Shown: in pieces, positions 9,705 to 20,768 of the stretch
Layout: each line of letters starts with the position of its first letter
Position numbering within the stretch: position 1 is the stretch's first letter
Origin: Reticulitermes lucifugus
Taxonomy: Eukaryota; Arthropoda; Insecta; Blattodea; Rhinotermitidae
Length of the DNA stretch: 64,000 nt
Assembly (NCBI GenBank): GCA_026260175.1
Contig: JAKCWW010001696.1
Span: forward strand, 1-64,000
Direction: 5' to 3'
The notes under the pieces: generated by a model
Database searches by the model: none
Told to the model about the DNA's origin: nothing
Seen by the model: only the letters and a program-made list of their open reading frames with translations
Program-made: the position numbers and the translations under genes

Positions 9705-11042
9705 CAAGGTGTAATCAATAAGTTCCGAGATTGGTACACTAAAAAATAATCTTTATTGCTTACAGATGATTATGATGAGATACAAACACTTAGTCTCCTT
9801 CAAAATAGGCTCCTTCTGAAACTAAACATTTATGCCAGCGGTTCTGCCATTGTTGGAAACAATTTTTAAATGAGTGTTTCGGAACACTACTCATGTGCTT
9901 CGATGTATTCTCTTTGATGGTATCAACGTCGTCGAATCTCATTCCTTTTAGTGCCATTTTAAGTTTGGGAAACAATCAGAAGTCACAGGGAGCCATGTCA
10001 GGGGAGTAGGGTGGTTGCTGAACCACAGGAATGCCATGATTTGCACAAAAAAACCTGAACCGAGTGAGCTCTGTGTGCCGGTGCATTGTCGTGATGCAGA
10101 GCTTACGGGCGAGATTCCCGTTTCTTTGGCCTCTTGCGACAAACGGCGAGTCTCAGTCGCTTCAGAACCTCAACAACGTAACTTTGCTTCACTGTTTGAC
10201 CTTCGGGGACGTATTCATAGTGAACAATCCCTTCGATGTCAAAAAAAAAACAATCAGCGTGACTTTCGCTTTGGAACGCACCTAACGCGCTTTCTTCGGT
10301 CTTGGAGACTCGGGCGACTTCCAATGCGAACACTGACGTCTCGTTTCCGGATCATTTCCGAAAACCCATGTCTCGTTTCTTGTGATGATGCCTTCCATGA
10401 AGTTCTGCTCCGCTTCTGCCTCTTGAAGGAGATTAGTGGCGACAGACAAGCGTTGTTCCTTCTGCTTGATGGCGAGGACACGAGGAATGAATTTCGCAGA
10501 AACGCGTCCCGTGTTCAAATCCTCTGACAAAATAGCTTAGCACGTACCGTAAGACATGCCAACCTCTGCAGAAATTTCACGCACTGTTAATCGCTTATTT
10601 GCACGAATTAATTTTCGCACACATGTCACAGAATCTTCATTTCTGCTTGTTGGTCGCGCGGATCGTAATCGGCTGAAGTTCGGCCTTCTTTTCACCCCTT
10701 AAACCATTCAAACGTGCGGGCACAACTCAAGCAATTATTACCAAAGCAGTTTTTAACATTTCAAAAGTTACCGCACCGTTTTTCCCAAGTTTAACGCAAA
10801 ACTTGATGCACACGCACTGTTTCTTCTCTTCTGACATATTTAGCGGGCCCCGAAATGCGACGAGGCACAGGTACACATGCTTGTTCGGCCCAAGCTGGAG
10901 AGGCACTGCTTAACGGTTTCGAGCCGTGTTTGTGCCGTGGAGGGAGGAGATTAAAGACCACATTCCAGCAAAGAGGCGCGTCCCAACTCCTCCCCCTAGC
11001 GGACTTACAGAACCAGTCTCGGAACTTATTGATCACACCTTG
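9705..11042 (-). mobile_element. Full-length mariner element (copy B) with terminal inverted repeats
   Basis: The left end, caaggtgtaatcaataagtt at 9705 onward, is matched by an inverted copy ending at 11042 (aacttattgatcacaccttg). The match runs about 33 bp with few differences. The length of 1338 bp fits mariner. A TA flanks the left end at 9703-9704; the right flank reads TG, so the TA target duplication is imperfect. Contains the transposase pseudogene 9790-10837. Confidence 0.88.
9790..10837 (-). pseudogene. Mariner transposase, broken by frameshifts and stops
   Basis: The frame begins at the ATG at 10837 (complement) with MSEEKKQCVCIKFCVKLGK, the mariner N-terminus, and ends about 1048 bases later with RWHKCLVSEGAYFEGD, so it spans nearly the whole usual 345-residue length. 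Between these lie QNFMEGIITRNETWVFGNDP, DIEGIVHYEYVPEGQTV, HHDNAPAH and a YSPDMAPCDF block. The first catalytic aspartate (TGDETW in the family) reads N here, and a TGA follows the CDF block, so the copy is dead. Parts fall in different frames. Confidence 0.88.
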
Positions 11043-11640
11043 TGTGTATACGTTCTCACGCCGTGTTTTTATGTCGTATTTATTTTCAAAACCGTGCCAT
11101 CTGAAGGCCAGAGATGTAACACACTTCACTCGTTTGAAAAAGGACAGTACGACAGAAGAAAATGAAAGGAAGAAAGAGAGTGATGGATGAGGACAAGGTC
11201 GTTTGTCGAGGGGCGAAGAATTGAATGCGGTGCCCCCACCCCCTCACTCCTCCCCTTAAACTTGTTTAAGTAAAACTACTTTAACGCCGAAATTTGAGGT
11301 TCTCAGAGCAATGCTGATGGAGATTCAAATCGTCTGTGATGTTACACTATGTCGGCTGGTAGGTAGTTTCTGGCGTTTCGGAGGAGAGTATTGCATTTAT
11401 CTTCATGACTAAACAGTCAGGAATGTCAGTCGTTTGACTGCTTGACCCTGACGATGATGGCACTACGCTCCTTCGAAATGTCGGTAACTATTTGCCAGTC
11501 GACACTGCTTACCATTACAGAAGACTTGGATCTTCAACAACACCGCTGTGGGAAGCTAATATCTTGCAGAATCAGAGCCGATAATATGTACAATTAATTC
11601 AGTATCATTAACCTTTTAAAGCCCAGTGGTGTACCGTCAG
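11043..11640. other. Intergenic; CTGACGA...GAAA motif only
   Basis: No coding sequence recognised. A CTGACGA (11448-11454) with GAAA at 11475-11478 and GTA at 11484-11486 is discussed among the findings. Confidence 0.4.
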
Positions 11641-12245
11641 GTTTCACGTTCAAAGTTCTACGTTCTGGCCACAGAATGCATTTATGTGTTTTGTGTTTTT
11701 GGGCGCTTTCGCAAAAATGCGAAAAGCAGCGATTAGCTTTGTCATGTCTCTGTCCTTCTTTCCCCATGGAACAATTCGGCTCTCAATGGATGGATTTTCA
11801 TTAAATTTGGTATTTGAGTATTTTTCGATAATCTGTCTAGAGAGTTCAAATTTCATTAAAATCTGACAAGAATAACGGGTACTTTACATAAAGACCTGTT
11901 TACATTTATGGTAATGTCTTGCTCAGGTCTTCTTAGAATGACAAATGTTTTAGACAAATGTTGTAGAGAAAATCAAAACACGTATTTTATATTCCATAAA
12001 TGTTTTCCGATAATCGTGCCTTTTATGAGATAATGTGGAAAAATATGGTAGAGACGGACAGGCCACAGATGACAATATAATAAGGCGCATGTGCATTGCA
12101 TGCTGGATAATTAAGGCTACAGGCACACGCTCAGAATATGCAATATTCATTCCTTTTCCACGGCAACAATGGTTACGCGAACACGCCTCATTATCACATT
12201 GTACGTACTACGTACATTGCTTGTCTTGTTGAAATAAAGAAAATG
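11640..12245 (+). repeat. Interspersed repeat with recurring protein-like frames
   Basis: The segment 11695-11795 (tttcgcaaaaatgcgaaaag, attagctttgtcatgtctct, catggaacaattcggctc) is matched on the minus strand at 52110-52205 with clear similarity. Further along, 12035-12232 has an open frame DGQATDDNIIRRMCIACWI followed by FPRQQWLREHAS. I remember such segments as common in termite/cockroach sequence. The element class is unknown. Confidence 0.45.
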
Positions 12246-14960
12246 GATTTCAAGCCTCAAATAATTAACATTTAACGACGCGGAGATATATGATCATGAC
12301 TATGTCTAATGTTGTACATGCAAACACATTTCAAACCTCAGTATCAGACTGCTCTAGGCTGCCTCAACAAGCACGAGTTGTCAGATGCAGTGTTATTGAA
12401 CTCATCGTCTGGGGCACTTGCAGTCTCCTCAGTACAAGGTCGCATATGAAAAATAAAGTAATGCTTAGGTCTAAATAATTGTATTTTATGATGTAATCTG
12501 GATTCGAAGCTCGGTAATTTTATCTTAAAATTTTATGGAAATTTAGTTGAGATTCAAATTAACCCAGGCATCAATTTCACAAAACTTGGTTTTGTTTTCT
12601 CAATTTAACGTCATTATCGGCACAAAAAAAACTGTATAGCCTTATCTTGTGCAGTGCTGCTAAATAATCTAGGTTTTTACGAAACAAAGTCATCCATTCC
12701 GTAACACAAAATGTTCCCTGAAAATTTGATACCAAGCTGATCAAAATGGTCCATCAGATTATGGAATGCAGGAATCCTGTTCTTTTGGTACCCAAAAGTT
12801 CGATATCGTGTCACAGGAACCTGCCATTTTATCCTGTCCTGACCGAGTTGAATTCAGTCCATACTCCGTGTCGGTAAGACACATTTTAATATTATCCTAC
12901 CCTCCATTTCCATTTATCCCAAGCGGTCTCTTTCCTTGAGGATTTCTGACTAAAATTTTGTGTGCATGTTACGTTTGCACCGTGTACATGTCCCATCCAT
13001 CGTATTCTTCTAAAGAATATAAAATCATTTTACTCGTACAAGTACCAGGTGAAGAGTATAAAGTACAAAGCTCCTTACTTTGTACTTTTCTCTATGTGTG
13101 TATTACATCCTGTCGCTTATATCCAAGTAATACGTACACAAACTTCATGCTTAATTTTATTTCGATACGTCTCTTTAATTGGACACATTTATAGGCATAC
13201 ATTTTGGCTCGGTCTGTACCTGAAGAATTTACAACTGGTTACGAGGTTGATGAAATAAGCGAAAGTAAGACTTTGATCACGTACCGCCAGGTGCGTGACG
13301 TTATCCTTTGCTTCATTGATTGTACAACACACATGTTGCCAGGGTTCGCACATGCCTATTCAGTAAATTTGTCTACCCTGTGATTTCGTATTATGAAATC
13401 GTACTTATATTCTGTACGTTTTGTCACATGTCAACATTATTTAAGAATTTTTGATACCTGAAGCAGTAGTTTAAACTGAAGAAAACGTTTGCTTAAAAAC
13501 ATAAAATTCTGGAAATAAGTAGCGCGTGATTTATTTAAAATACTTGCCGTCGAATAGAGAGATCTCGTTGATGATAATTTTCGTCAAAAATTGTTCTTTT
13601 TTAGAAGCAGAGGAATAAATTTATTTGGAGCTTTTGATTATTCAGGTACAAAAAAGAACAGTCTGTATGAGGTTTGAGGTTATCATTGCGGTGAGCATTA
13701 ACACAGAGGTCTTCTGGGAAATGACGTCATGTAGTTTGGTAGTTGGTTACCAAGGTTTCTGAGAGACACGCTGCCTCTAACATGGAGATTCACAAGGCGG
13801 TGGTTATAAACATTGTATTCTTTTGCGCTGTGGTACAGTATATAGTACCAACGTTTAGGAGAAACGTGCTACCTCAGAATTCAGAGTAGAGGATTGAGAG
13901 CTTTTATGATAAACGTAGAAAGCAACAGAAAGTTTTGTGAAAATTATGTCAGAGGTAATTTGAAACTCAGCACAATTTTACTGAAATTCTAACATGAAAT
14001 TGCCGGTTTTCGAATGTGGATTATACCGTAAAATAAATGTATTTAGGCCTAAGGGTGGTTTTATTTTTCATATCTGACAGTGTACTACGGTGACTACAAA
14101 TACCCTTTCCGTTGAGTTCAGTAACAATGCATCTAACGACGCATGCCGTTTGACAGACCGTAAAGCAGTCTCATGCCGAAGCACTGTGTGTGTTTATAGG
14201 TGTGACGTCAGACATGGTTGTGATTACAGACTTCTGCGTCTTTTTTATCAGTCAAGTCAATTTCCTCCTACTCCACATCGGAGCATAGGGCCTCCACGGA
14301 GCAACGCCAGCGGACATTCTATATTTATTAACGTATTTTAGATTGAAAATCTGTACTCTTTTTCTGAACAAGGGCGTACGGGGAAACTTTCTCTTAAAAG
14401 AGAAACCACTGCACAATAATGGTAGTTTATTATGTTGTATAAGGATCTGTTGCAAATATAAAGTTTACATAGCGCCGAGAACCCTCATTCTGCTACCCTG
14501 AAGATGCAGGCAACATGTTTCTCCGAAACGGTTGTATATATCTACCAATTTATACGGCGTCACCCCATAAGTAGCAATTTTCGCACTGTCTTTGTTTCCA
14601 GGGTTGATGTACCACCGCGTATTCTGTATAGATGGTGCCCGAATTTTCGGAGGACCATACTGACTCCATCTTCCGGGTTTATCCAACTACTGATACTCAG
14701 ATTACATGGCGCACATATCTGAAGACTTACTTTATCATTCCTTTTGCATATAAGTTACGTGAAATTATAATTGTATAGGTAGTTTTGCATATCCGTGAAA
14801 TTTTGACTCCTGCTGTCAGGGAAAAACTCAATTATGAATAGATGGATGAAAGCAGATTGCTCAAGGAAATATTCGGATCTGGGAGGGATGAAGTGTAATG
14901 GGAGTTTAGGGTATTACACAGTGCGGAGCTTCGCAGTTTATGTTGACTATCTTAGTATTG
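12246..14960. other. Intergenic, nothing recognised
   Basis: Short frames on both strands with no family signature. A CTGAAGA...GAAAC motif at 14498-14536 is noted among the findings. Confidence 0.45.
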
Positions 14961-14963
14961 ATG

Positions 14964-14987
14964 GAATAATAATAGTAATAATAATAC

Positions 14988-15022
<35 letters not shown>
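14964..15022 (+). repeat. (ATA/ATT)n microsatellite
   Basis: Imperfect AATAAT/AGT trinucleotide repeat that directly abuts the RTE fragment at 15023. Confidence 0.85.
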
Positions 15023-15120
15023 CCAAGTAGATTACTATGGGCTGGGCATGTATAGAATGTTGGTAGGGAAACCTCTTGGAAAGCCAACACTTTCAGCCGA
15101 AATGAGATGAAGAGTGGCTA
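15023..15120 (+). pseudogene. RTE-type LINE reverse transcriptase C-terminal fragment
   Basis: One frame reads RLLWAGHV, followed after a stop and shift by the remains of the VGKPEG-KRPLGRPR segment (gtagggaaacctcttggaaag). This is the same family as the element at 41402-41950. Confidence 0.55.
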
Positions 15121-16964
15121 TTAAATGTGGCTTAAGGAGACTGGTTATTGACTCTGTAGGTTTACTGAACTGCCTGTAGATCCTGTCCAGTGGCGGATAT
15201 CGTATCTGCCGTTTTGAGCCTTCGGATTTTACTGACAGTGCCTGGGTTAGTGAATTTGTTTATAATCTGTTGCACAAGCATATTTTACACACAACTGTCC
15301 GCCGACGAACTGATTTTCCTGTATTTTTTTCCAAATGAATATGATGTTCGCCACTGTTCTTTGCGCGTTCACAGCGAAAGTTGTAAAATTGCGCCTATTC
15401 GATTCGCCATTTTCCTTTGTCCGTCTGTGCCTACGAAACTCAAGAAATGTTGAACGGAGCGTCTTGAAGTTTGATACTGGCTAGTTGCTCCAAAACTTGT
15501 CTAAACGCCTAAAAAGTGAAAAACACTTTATGTTCAGCACACTTTTCACGTAAGTGTTGCGATGTTCGAGATAATGAGACCAAAGGGATTATTGTTTTTA
15601 CCATCTTCTAAGTCGAGAACCGGTGGACTGATTTTGACAAATGTTAAGCTCTGCTGTGGGTAGCCAGTAACAGACATGCCATACTTCAGGGTTTTGCGAA
15701 TTCTGAATACTTAGTTTTGTGGTCTAATAGTTTCTTTACACTGTATTGCAAGGAAGCACATCGATATATGAAGCTGACTTCCAGTAAGGGAATATTACAG
15801 GCTGAAGACTTTATGGACACCATTTGTTTTCGAGGTCGCTGTGACACTTGAGAATCTTCTTGCATGAAACAACTTCACTGGCAGTGTTATTTTAATGTTC
15901 GTGTATTCCCTTTCACTGGCTATTATTTTCTTGTTAATATGTGACGTCACTATCTTGCGTCATTTCTCTCTCATAAACTTCTTTTATTTGTCAATAAATT
16001 GTTTTAAGACCGCAATTACCAAACCGAAATCTACGCCCTCCCCATTTTCTCTCCTCTTTCTAACGCAATCCACTGAGTTTGCAGTGATTTTGACCTATGA
16101 ATTTACGTTTAAACATGCGGAGAAATTTAATTCGGATTGTGTTAAAAAGAATTATTTAGCCTTTTGAAGAACTGAAAATAATGATTTAGGAGAGAAAATG
16201 AAAGATGGCCGGAGGTAGTGAGATGCGCTACAATTTTACGCTTTACACATATTTGTGATTGTGCAGCAGAGGAAAGAAATGCATCAGTTTTGTTTTCGCT
16301 GCATTTAGGAGTATTTTGATACTAACATTTGGAGGGCTACATGAAAGACATGACGTGCAGCGTGGAATTTGGCTGTCGACTCAGCATCTGCTTTATTGTT
16401 CAGGCAAATGACGATAACCTTCATCGAATTTGCCGCTCGCTGGACGTCTCTCATGCATATTGATTTCCAGCCAGCAGTCCGGCCTTCAAGTATAGAACTC
16501 TAACGTTAGTCATAATTAGTCACTGTGTATTAAAAGTACACAGATTTATGTCTGTTCCTGTAGATAAGTAAAGTTTACGATGACTTTTACGAGGCTAGTT
16601 TGCTTAAAACTGTGGTAAATACACTCTGTATTTGGATATTAGAAACGATTGAATAATGTAAGTTCAGACCTTATGAATACTTCTGAAATAATCATCCCTT
16701 GAGACATTATAATCATAAAGGCAAAAAAAAAATAGTTAGAAAGAAGTCGTACTTAAATGAGTACTTGGTGAGAGTTCCTTCAAATAACGTGGATACATCG
16801 AGCAAGTTGGCCCAAGCGTTAAAGTTTATCTTGTACTCGAAGTTGCTTAGCTCAAATACCGGTCAGGATACTCACCAGATTGACTGACGTTTTCGTGGTT
16901 CCCTTAAAAGCGAGGCGTCTGGGGTACATCATCGTGAAAGTTTTTTCCTCTGCATAGTGCGAGT
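15121..16964. other. Intergenic, nothing recognised
   Basis: AT-rich, with scattered short frames. No gene or element was recognised. Confidence 0.45.
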
Positions 16965-17202
16965 CAGTGACGTAGCTTGGTTTTTGACGTCTGGACCGAG
17001 AGATCACAATGGCCGCCCCTAACAGAAATTATTAACTTAGAAGATTGCGTTTATTGAATTACCTTTTATTTGGCTCAATAATAGAGTTGTTGAGTACAGA
17101 AGATTATTTTTACATTATTTATTTTCCGCCCATTTTGCCGCCCCTTGGGCGTTGCCGTCTGGCGCGGCCGCACCACTCGCGCCCCTCCCAGCTACGCCCC
17201 TG
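16965..17202. mobile_element. Non-autonomous hAT-like element with 8-bp target duplication
   Basis: The left end CAGTGACGTAGCTTGG and the inverted right end (CAGGGGCGTAGCTGGG on the complement) match at 13 of 16 positions. Flanks are gtgcgagt (16957-16964) and gtgcgaat (17203-17210), an 8-bp duplication with one difference, as made by hAT transposases. The 238-bp interior holds no transposase and is GC-rich on its right side. Confidence 0.75.
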
Positions 17203-17699
17203 GTGCGAATGAATACCACAAAAATAAAGGCAAAGACCCTTTGTGATATATGGATGGAAAATGTCTTAGTACATTGTAAAAATAAAATAAACTTCTAAGT
17301 TTACTGTGCAATATAGGAGGCAGATATTTCGTATTTATATTGTATTGTAGTGCATTATATTAATACTATGTCATGTATTATAAGGCATGTATGGAATGTA
17401 AGTAAATTCTAGTTCCATTTCTAATGCTAATTACAGTGACAATACCGAGTAGTCCTACTGCCCGTAATTATTCTACCAACGAAGTTTTCTAATAGAGGAA
17501 ACAAACTTTATATGACCTTGCAGAGGAAACGAAATTGTAAATTTAACATCAATCGCACTGTATTATGAAGACCATGAATATATTTCAAAACGATATAAAT
17601 AAGTATAAAACATTTTTCTTGTGAAAGACGCTGTTCACAACAGTAACTTAATGCAAAGCTGTAGTAAGTACACTGTGTAACAAAACGCTGGCTAACAGG

Positions 17700-18114
17700 T
17701 CCATGTTTACCGAAGTGCGGCACTAGGCTGGTCTTCGCGGCTATTTGTATTAGGTCGTTTTGAGTGGGGTTGACTGCATTTGTGTGGTGCATGTGTCTCA
17801 GTGTGTCCGCACCCAAACTTGTTTTGAATTTTGTACTTTTTTGTGATGTCATAAGCAACGTACGCAGACCACGATTGTAGCGCATTCTGTGGGTATATAT
17901 TAGTTTGGTTCGTGCTTCCATGGTTTCGTGACTCCCACGAGCTATGGTTAGCACGGAACAGAAGCTGCTGTGGTTCCTTGGTGTGTCGGGATTCGACGAG
18001 TGGGGGCCGTGAACACATCAGTGTTTGGACTGTCAGGGCAGGGAGCTGGGTGGCGTGTTTTGTGTGTGTATGTGTACGAGTGTTCCTAGTCCATTGTTGA
18101 AAAGTAAGTTTTGT
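17700..18114 (+). promoter_or_regulatory. Possible UGDH promoter and non-coding first exon
   Basis: This stretch is richer in G, C and CpG than its surroundings and ends in a good donor (gttgaaaa followed by gtaagttttg at about 18106). It lies 2.5 kb upstream of the UGDH start codon, and the UGDH first coding exon has its own acceptor (tttcag at 20597-20602), so a non-coding exon upstream is expected. The link between them is inference. Confidence 0.35.
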
Positions 18115-18917
18115 TTCGTCTATGTAAAGAGACTAAATGTCAGTGTGCTGATTAGACGGCCAAAATTAACACCATAGTCTGTCATAAAATGTCAAATTCC
18201 ATTGCTTATATTTGCCACAGTAAATGCACTCGTGTGAGGGGGCAGGCTCGAGTGCAATAATGACAAGCGGCATTTAGCATGGTTTACCTGAGATAAGCAT
18301 TCCTTAATGGTAAAAGGGTGAGACGAGTATCAGTTGAATTGACTAGCATGAGAACGTTAACACAGTGCACGATTGGTACCTCCAGATCAAGTGCAAATTT
18401 TTATACCTTCTAAATCAGTCACATTGATTAGTTGAGTCGAAGTGTATGGAAGACTGCGTCCACTAACACCAGGCTTTTGCAGTACACAGCTGTAATATCA
18501 ACTTTTATAAACAGTGTTAGTTAATGACCATTTTTTATGCACATAACATGCTTTCATAGGCATTCGTCCATATCATACTGCACATTCGTTAATATATTAT
18601 GCTTTTAGATAACGTAATGGTTTTAAAACATTTCCGAAATTTTTGTGCATGTAGTAGGCTTCATTAAAGTTTTCATTCGTGTTTCTTTTGAACTAGTAAT
18701 ACTAAAGAGCCAAATTTTTGGTGAAACTAAGATACTGTTGATTCCCCTACCTTGATATTAGGATTTAAGTTATGTTGTGAGAATTCCCTTGATGTAAAAT
18801 GTTATGCAATAAAATTACCAGATTGGTGATCAGCTGGCCATCACATAACACTGCTTGTGTGACATACATCTCACTTTACTATTTTACATTAGTATGGTAA
18901 GAGTAAAGTTGCCGATT

Positions 18918-18990
18918 CTGGTGGCTGTGCGGTCTAAGGTGTACGTCTGCAGCTGCTTGACTGCTGGGATCGTGGGTTTGATCCTGCTGA
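18918..18990 (+). repeat. tRNA-like SINE head
   Basis: Reads like a tRNA: ggtggctgtgcggtctaagg is an A-box-like start and gtgggtttgatcctgctg a B-box-like segment about 40 bases later. No acceptor-stem pairing was verified, so a functional tRNA is unlikely. Confidence 0.4.
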
Positions 18991-20083
18991 AATCCTTACT
19001 AGAAAAAGAGATCATTTCAAATGTACTGCAGAATAGATGCACTTTCTGTGTTGATGAAAGTTAGTTAAGATGGTGTGGCATCATTTGTGTTTAGTGGAAT
19101 GGTAATTACTTAGTCTTCAGGAATAATCATTAAGTTGCTATAACATATATCCAGCAACAATAGGCCTTTCTTTTCTGAAACATTTTGTGATCTGTTTATA
19201 CTTTGATCTTAGTACAATAATCATGATACATCATGTTTATTTTTGTATGTTCACTTTGATGATGTATATGTTCATTGCTCTGCTTTAAACAGGTAAAGAA
19301 GTTTGTGTTAAATCACATTATTTTGCAAAACTATTTATACAGATTTAAATGTCATTTGATTAAATATTCTGGCTTTGTCAACTTCAACCCGTTTATTTTG
19401 AATACATAATAAAATAACTTCTGCCTGTTTAATCTCAGGTGTTGTGTACCTTTAGTGATATTGAGGAAAGAGACTGTCTGACTGTGAACCTCTCACTTAG
19501 ACTGGAGTGAAGGTAACTGATATTGACTTGCTGCTTTAAAGATAGTCCATTCTATTTTTGACAGCTGTTTGTCCTAATTAATATACTGTCTTAACTATTG
19601 GAACTTTTAATTATTACTTCAACACAGAAATTTATCATACCTGTATTCCATACATTCTTAAAAACTAGAAGGTAAGATGACAGGTTATTCTTTGTAGCTT
19701 ACAAAACCAAATTTTTTAAGTGTGAAAGACTGCCATTTGAGTAGGGATCCCTTTTATTTTCTCAGGACAGTTATGGTTTTATGGGTTTTAAAGAACTATG
19801 CCCTGGTGTCTAGCAAAATTCTATTCAGGACGCCAAATGTCCTGGGTTTTTCCAGGTCATAAAAATAACACATTTCTGACAATGCATACAAATATTTTGA
19901 CTTTGCCACAGTGGGAGAAAACGTCTATAGGAGTAGGATAGCCATCAGCCAGCCACTGACAGAAAGGAATGGGCGAGGGAAAGAGAGATGTGTAGATTAA
20001 TGATTATAGAGTCTGAACTGAGAGTGTGAATGATGAGGAATGGATATGTGAAGAAAAATCAGTAATTGAACTGAGTGTATGAG

Positions 20084-20120
20084 TATTATTATTATTATTA
20101 TTATTATTATTGTTGTTGTT
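20084..20120 (+). repeat. (TTA)n then (TTG)n microsatellite
   Basis: Uninterrupted trinucleotide repeat. Confidence 0.9.
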
Positions 20121-20609
20121 GCATTTTTTATCTGTATGTCATAATTTTGTATCTGAGTTATCTCATTGTAGTTATATTAATAAATTACTGAGCTTTTTTC
20201 TTTACGTAGTGGATTAAAAATAATATCTTCCCCCCCACCACCACCACCACATAAATGTTATTAAATATCCTGGTTTTGGGCTTTTAAAGAATGGAATATG
20301 TACACTTTAAGTAGAGGTTCTCAGCCACATGTCAAAAATTGTTTAAAATAGTACAAGAACTAAGGATTATTATGTAAATTGTAATTATAATGTGTGTACT
20401 GCTGCTAAAGTCAACTTTTTTTACTGATTCAGAATCTTTCCCTTGTACTTCTAGTTGTATTTTTGAAGTCAAGAAATTGATTACTAAGATATTTACATCC
20501 TGTCTTTTTTATGTAAGTTTTGCACACTTGGCTATTTATACCTCAGGTTGTGTTTACTTTTTGTGCTGATCATTCTATTCTAGACCATCTCCGTCATTTC
20601 AGCAAGAAG

Positions 20610-20768
20610 ATGGTGATCAAGAAAATCTGTTGCATTGGTGCAGGTTATGTAGGTGGTCCAACCTGCAGTGTGATAGCTCTGAAATGTCCTGAAGTAATTG
20701 TCACTGTGGTGGACAAGAGCAGGGATCGTATCGCACAGTGGAACTCAGATAAACTGCCAATATATGAG
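20610..20768 (+). CDS. UGDH: UGDH coding exon 1 (53 residues)
   Basis: ATG 20610-20612; acceptor tttcag ends at 20602; donor gtatga begins at 20769. Encodes the first Rossmann beta strand and the [11 protein letters not shown] loop. Confidence 0.95.

Larger units (their letters stand above)
18115..20602 (+). other. Probable first intron of UGDH
   Basis: No coding signal. Contains a tRNA-like SINE head (18918-18990), a (TTA)n/(TTG)n microsatellite at 20084-20120 and a CCACCACCACCAC run at about 20236. Intron status depends on the first exon being correctly placed. Confidence 0.35.

Noticed and set aside
10015-10527. 170-codon + frame across the mariner
   Set aside because: Shadow of the minus-strand transposase, which has clear family blocks.
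17508-17954. 148-codon minus-strand open frame
   Set aside because: No recognisable domain, overlaps the probable UGDH promoter region, and composition is not protein-like; probably chance.
18918-18990. Functional tRNA gene
   Set aside because: A- and B-box-like parts are present but no convincing acceptor-stem pairing; read as a SINE head.
20520-20609. Upstream in-frame ATG at 20520 for UGDH
   Set aside because: It lies before the tttcag acceptor at 20602 and would add 30 residues absent in the family.
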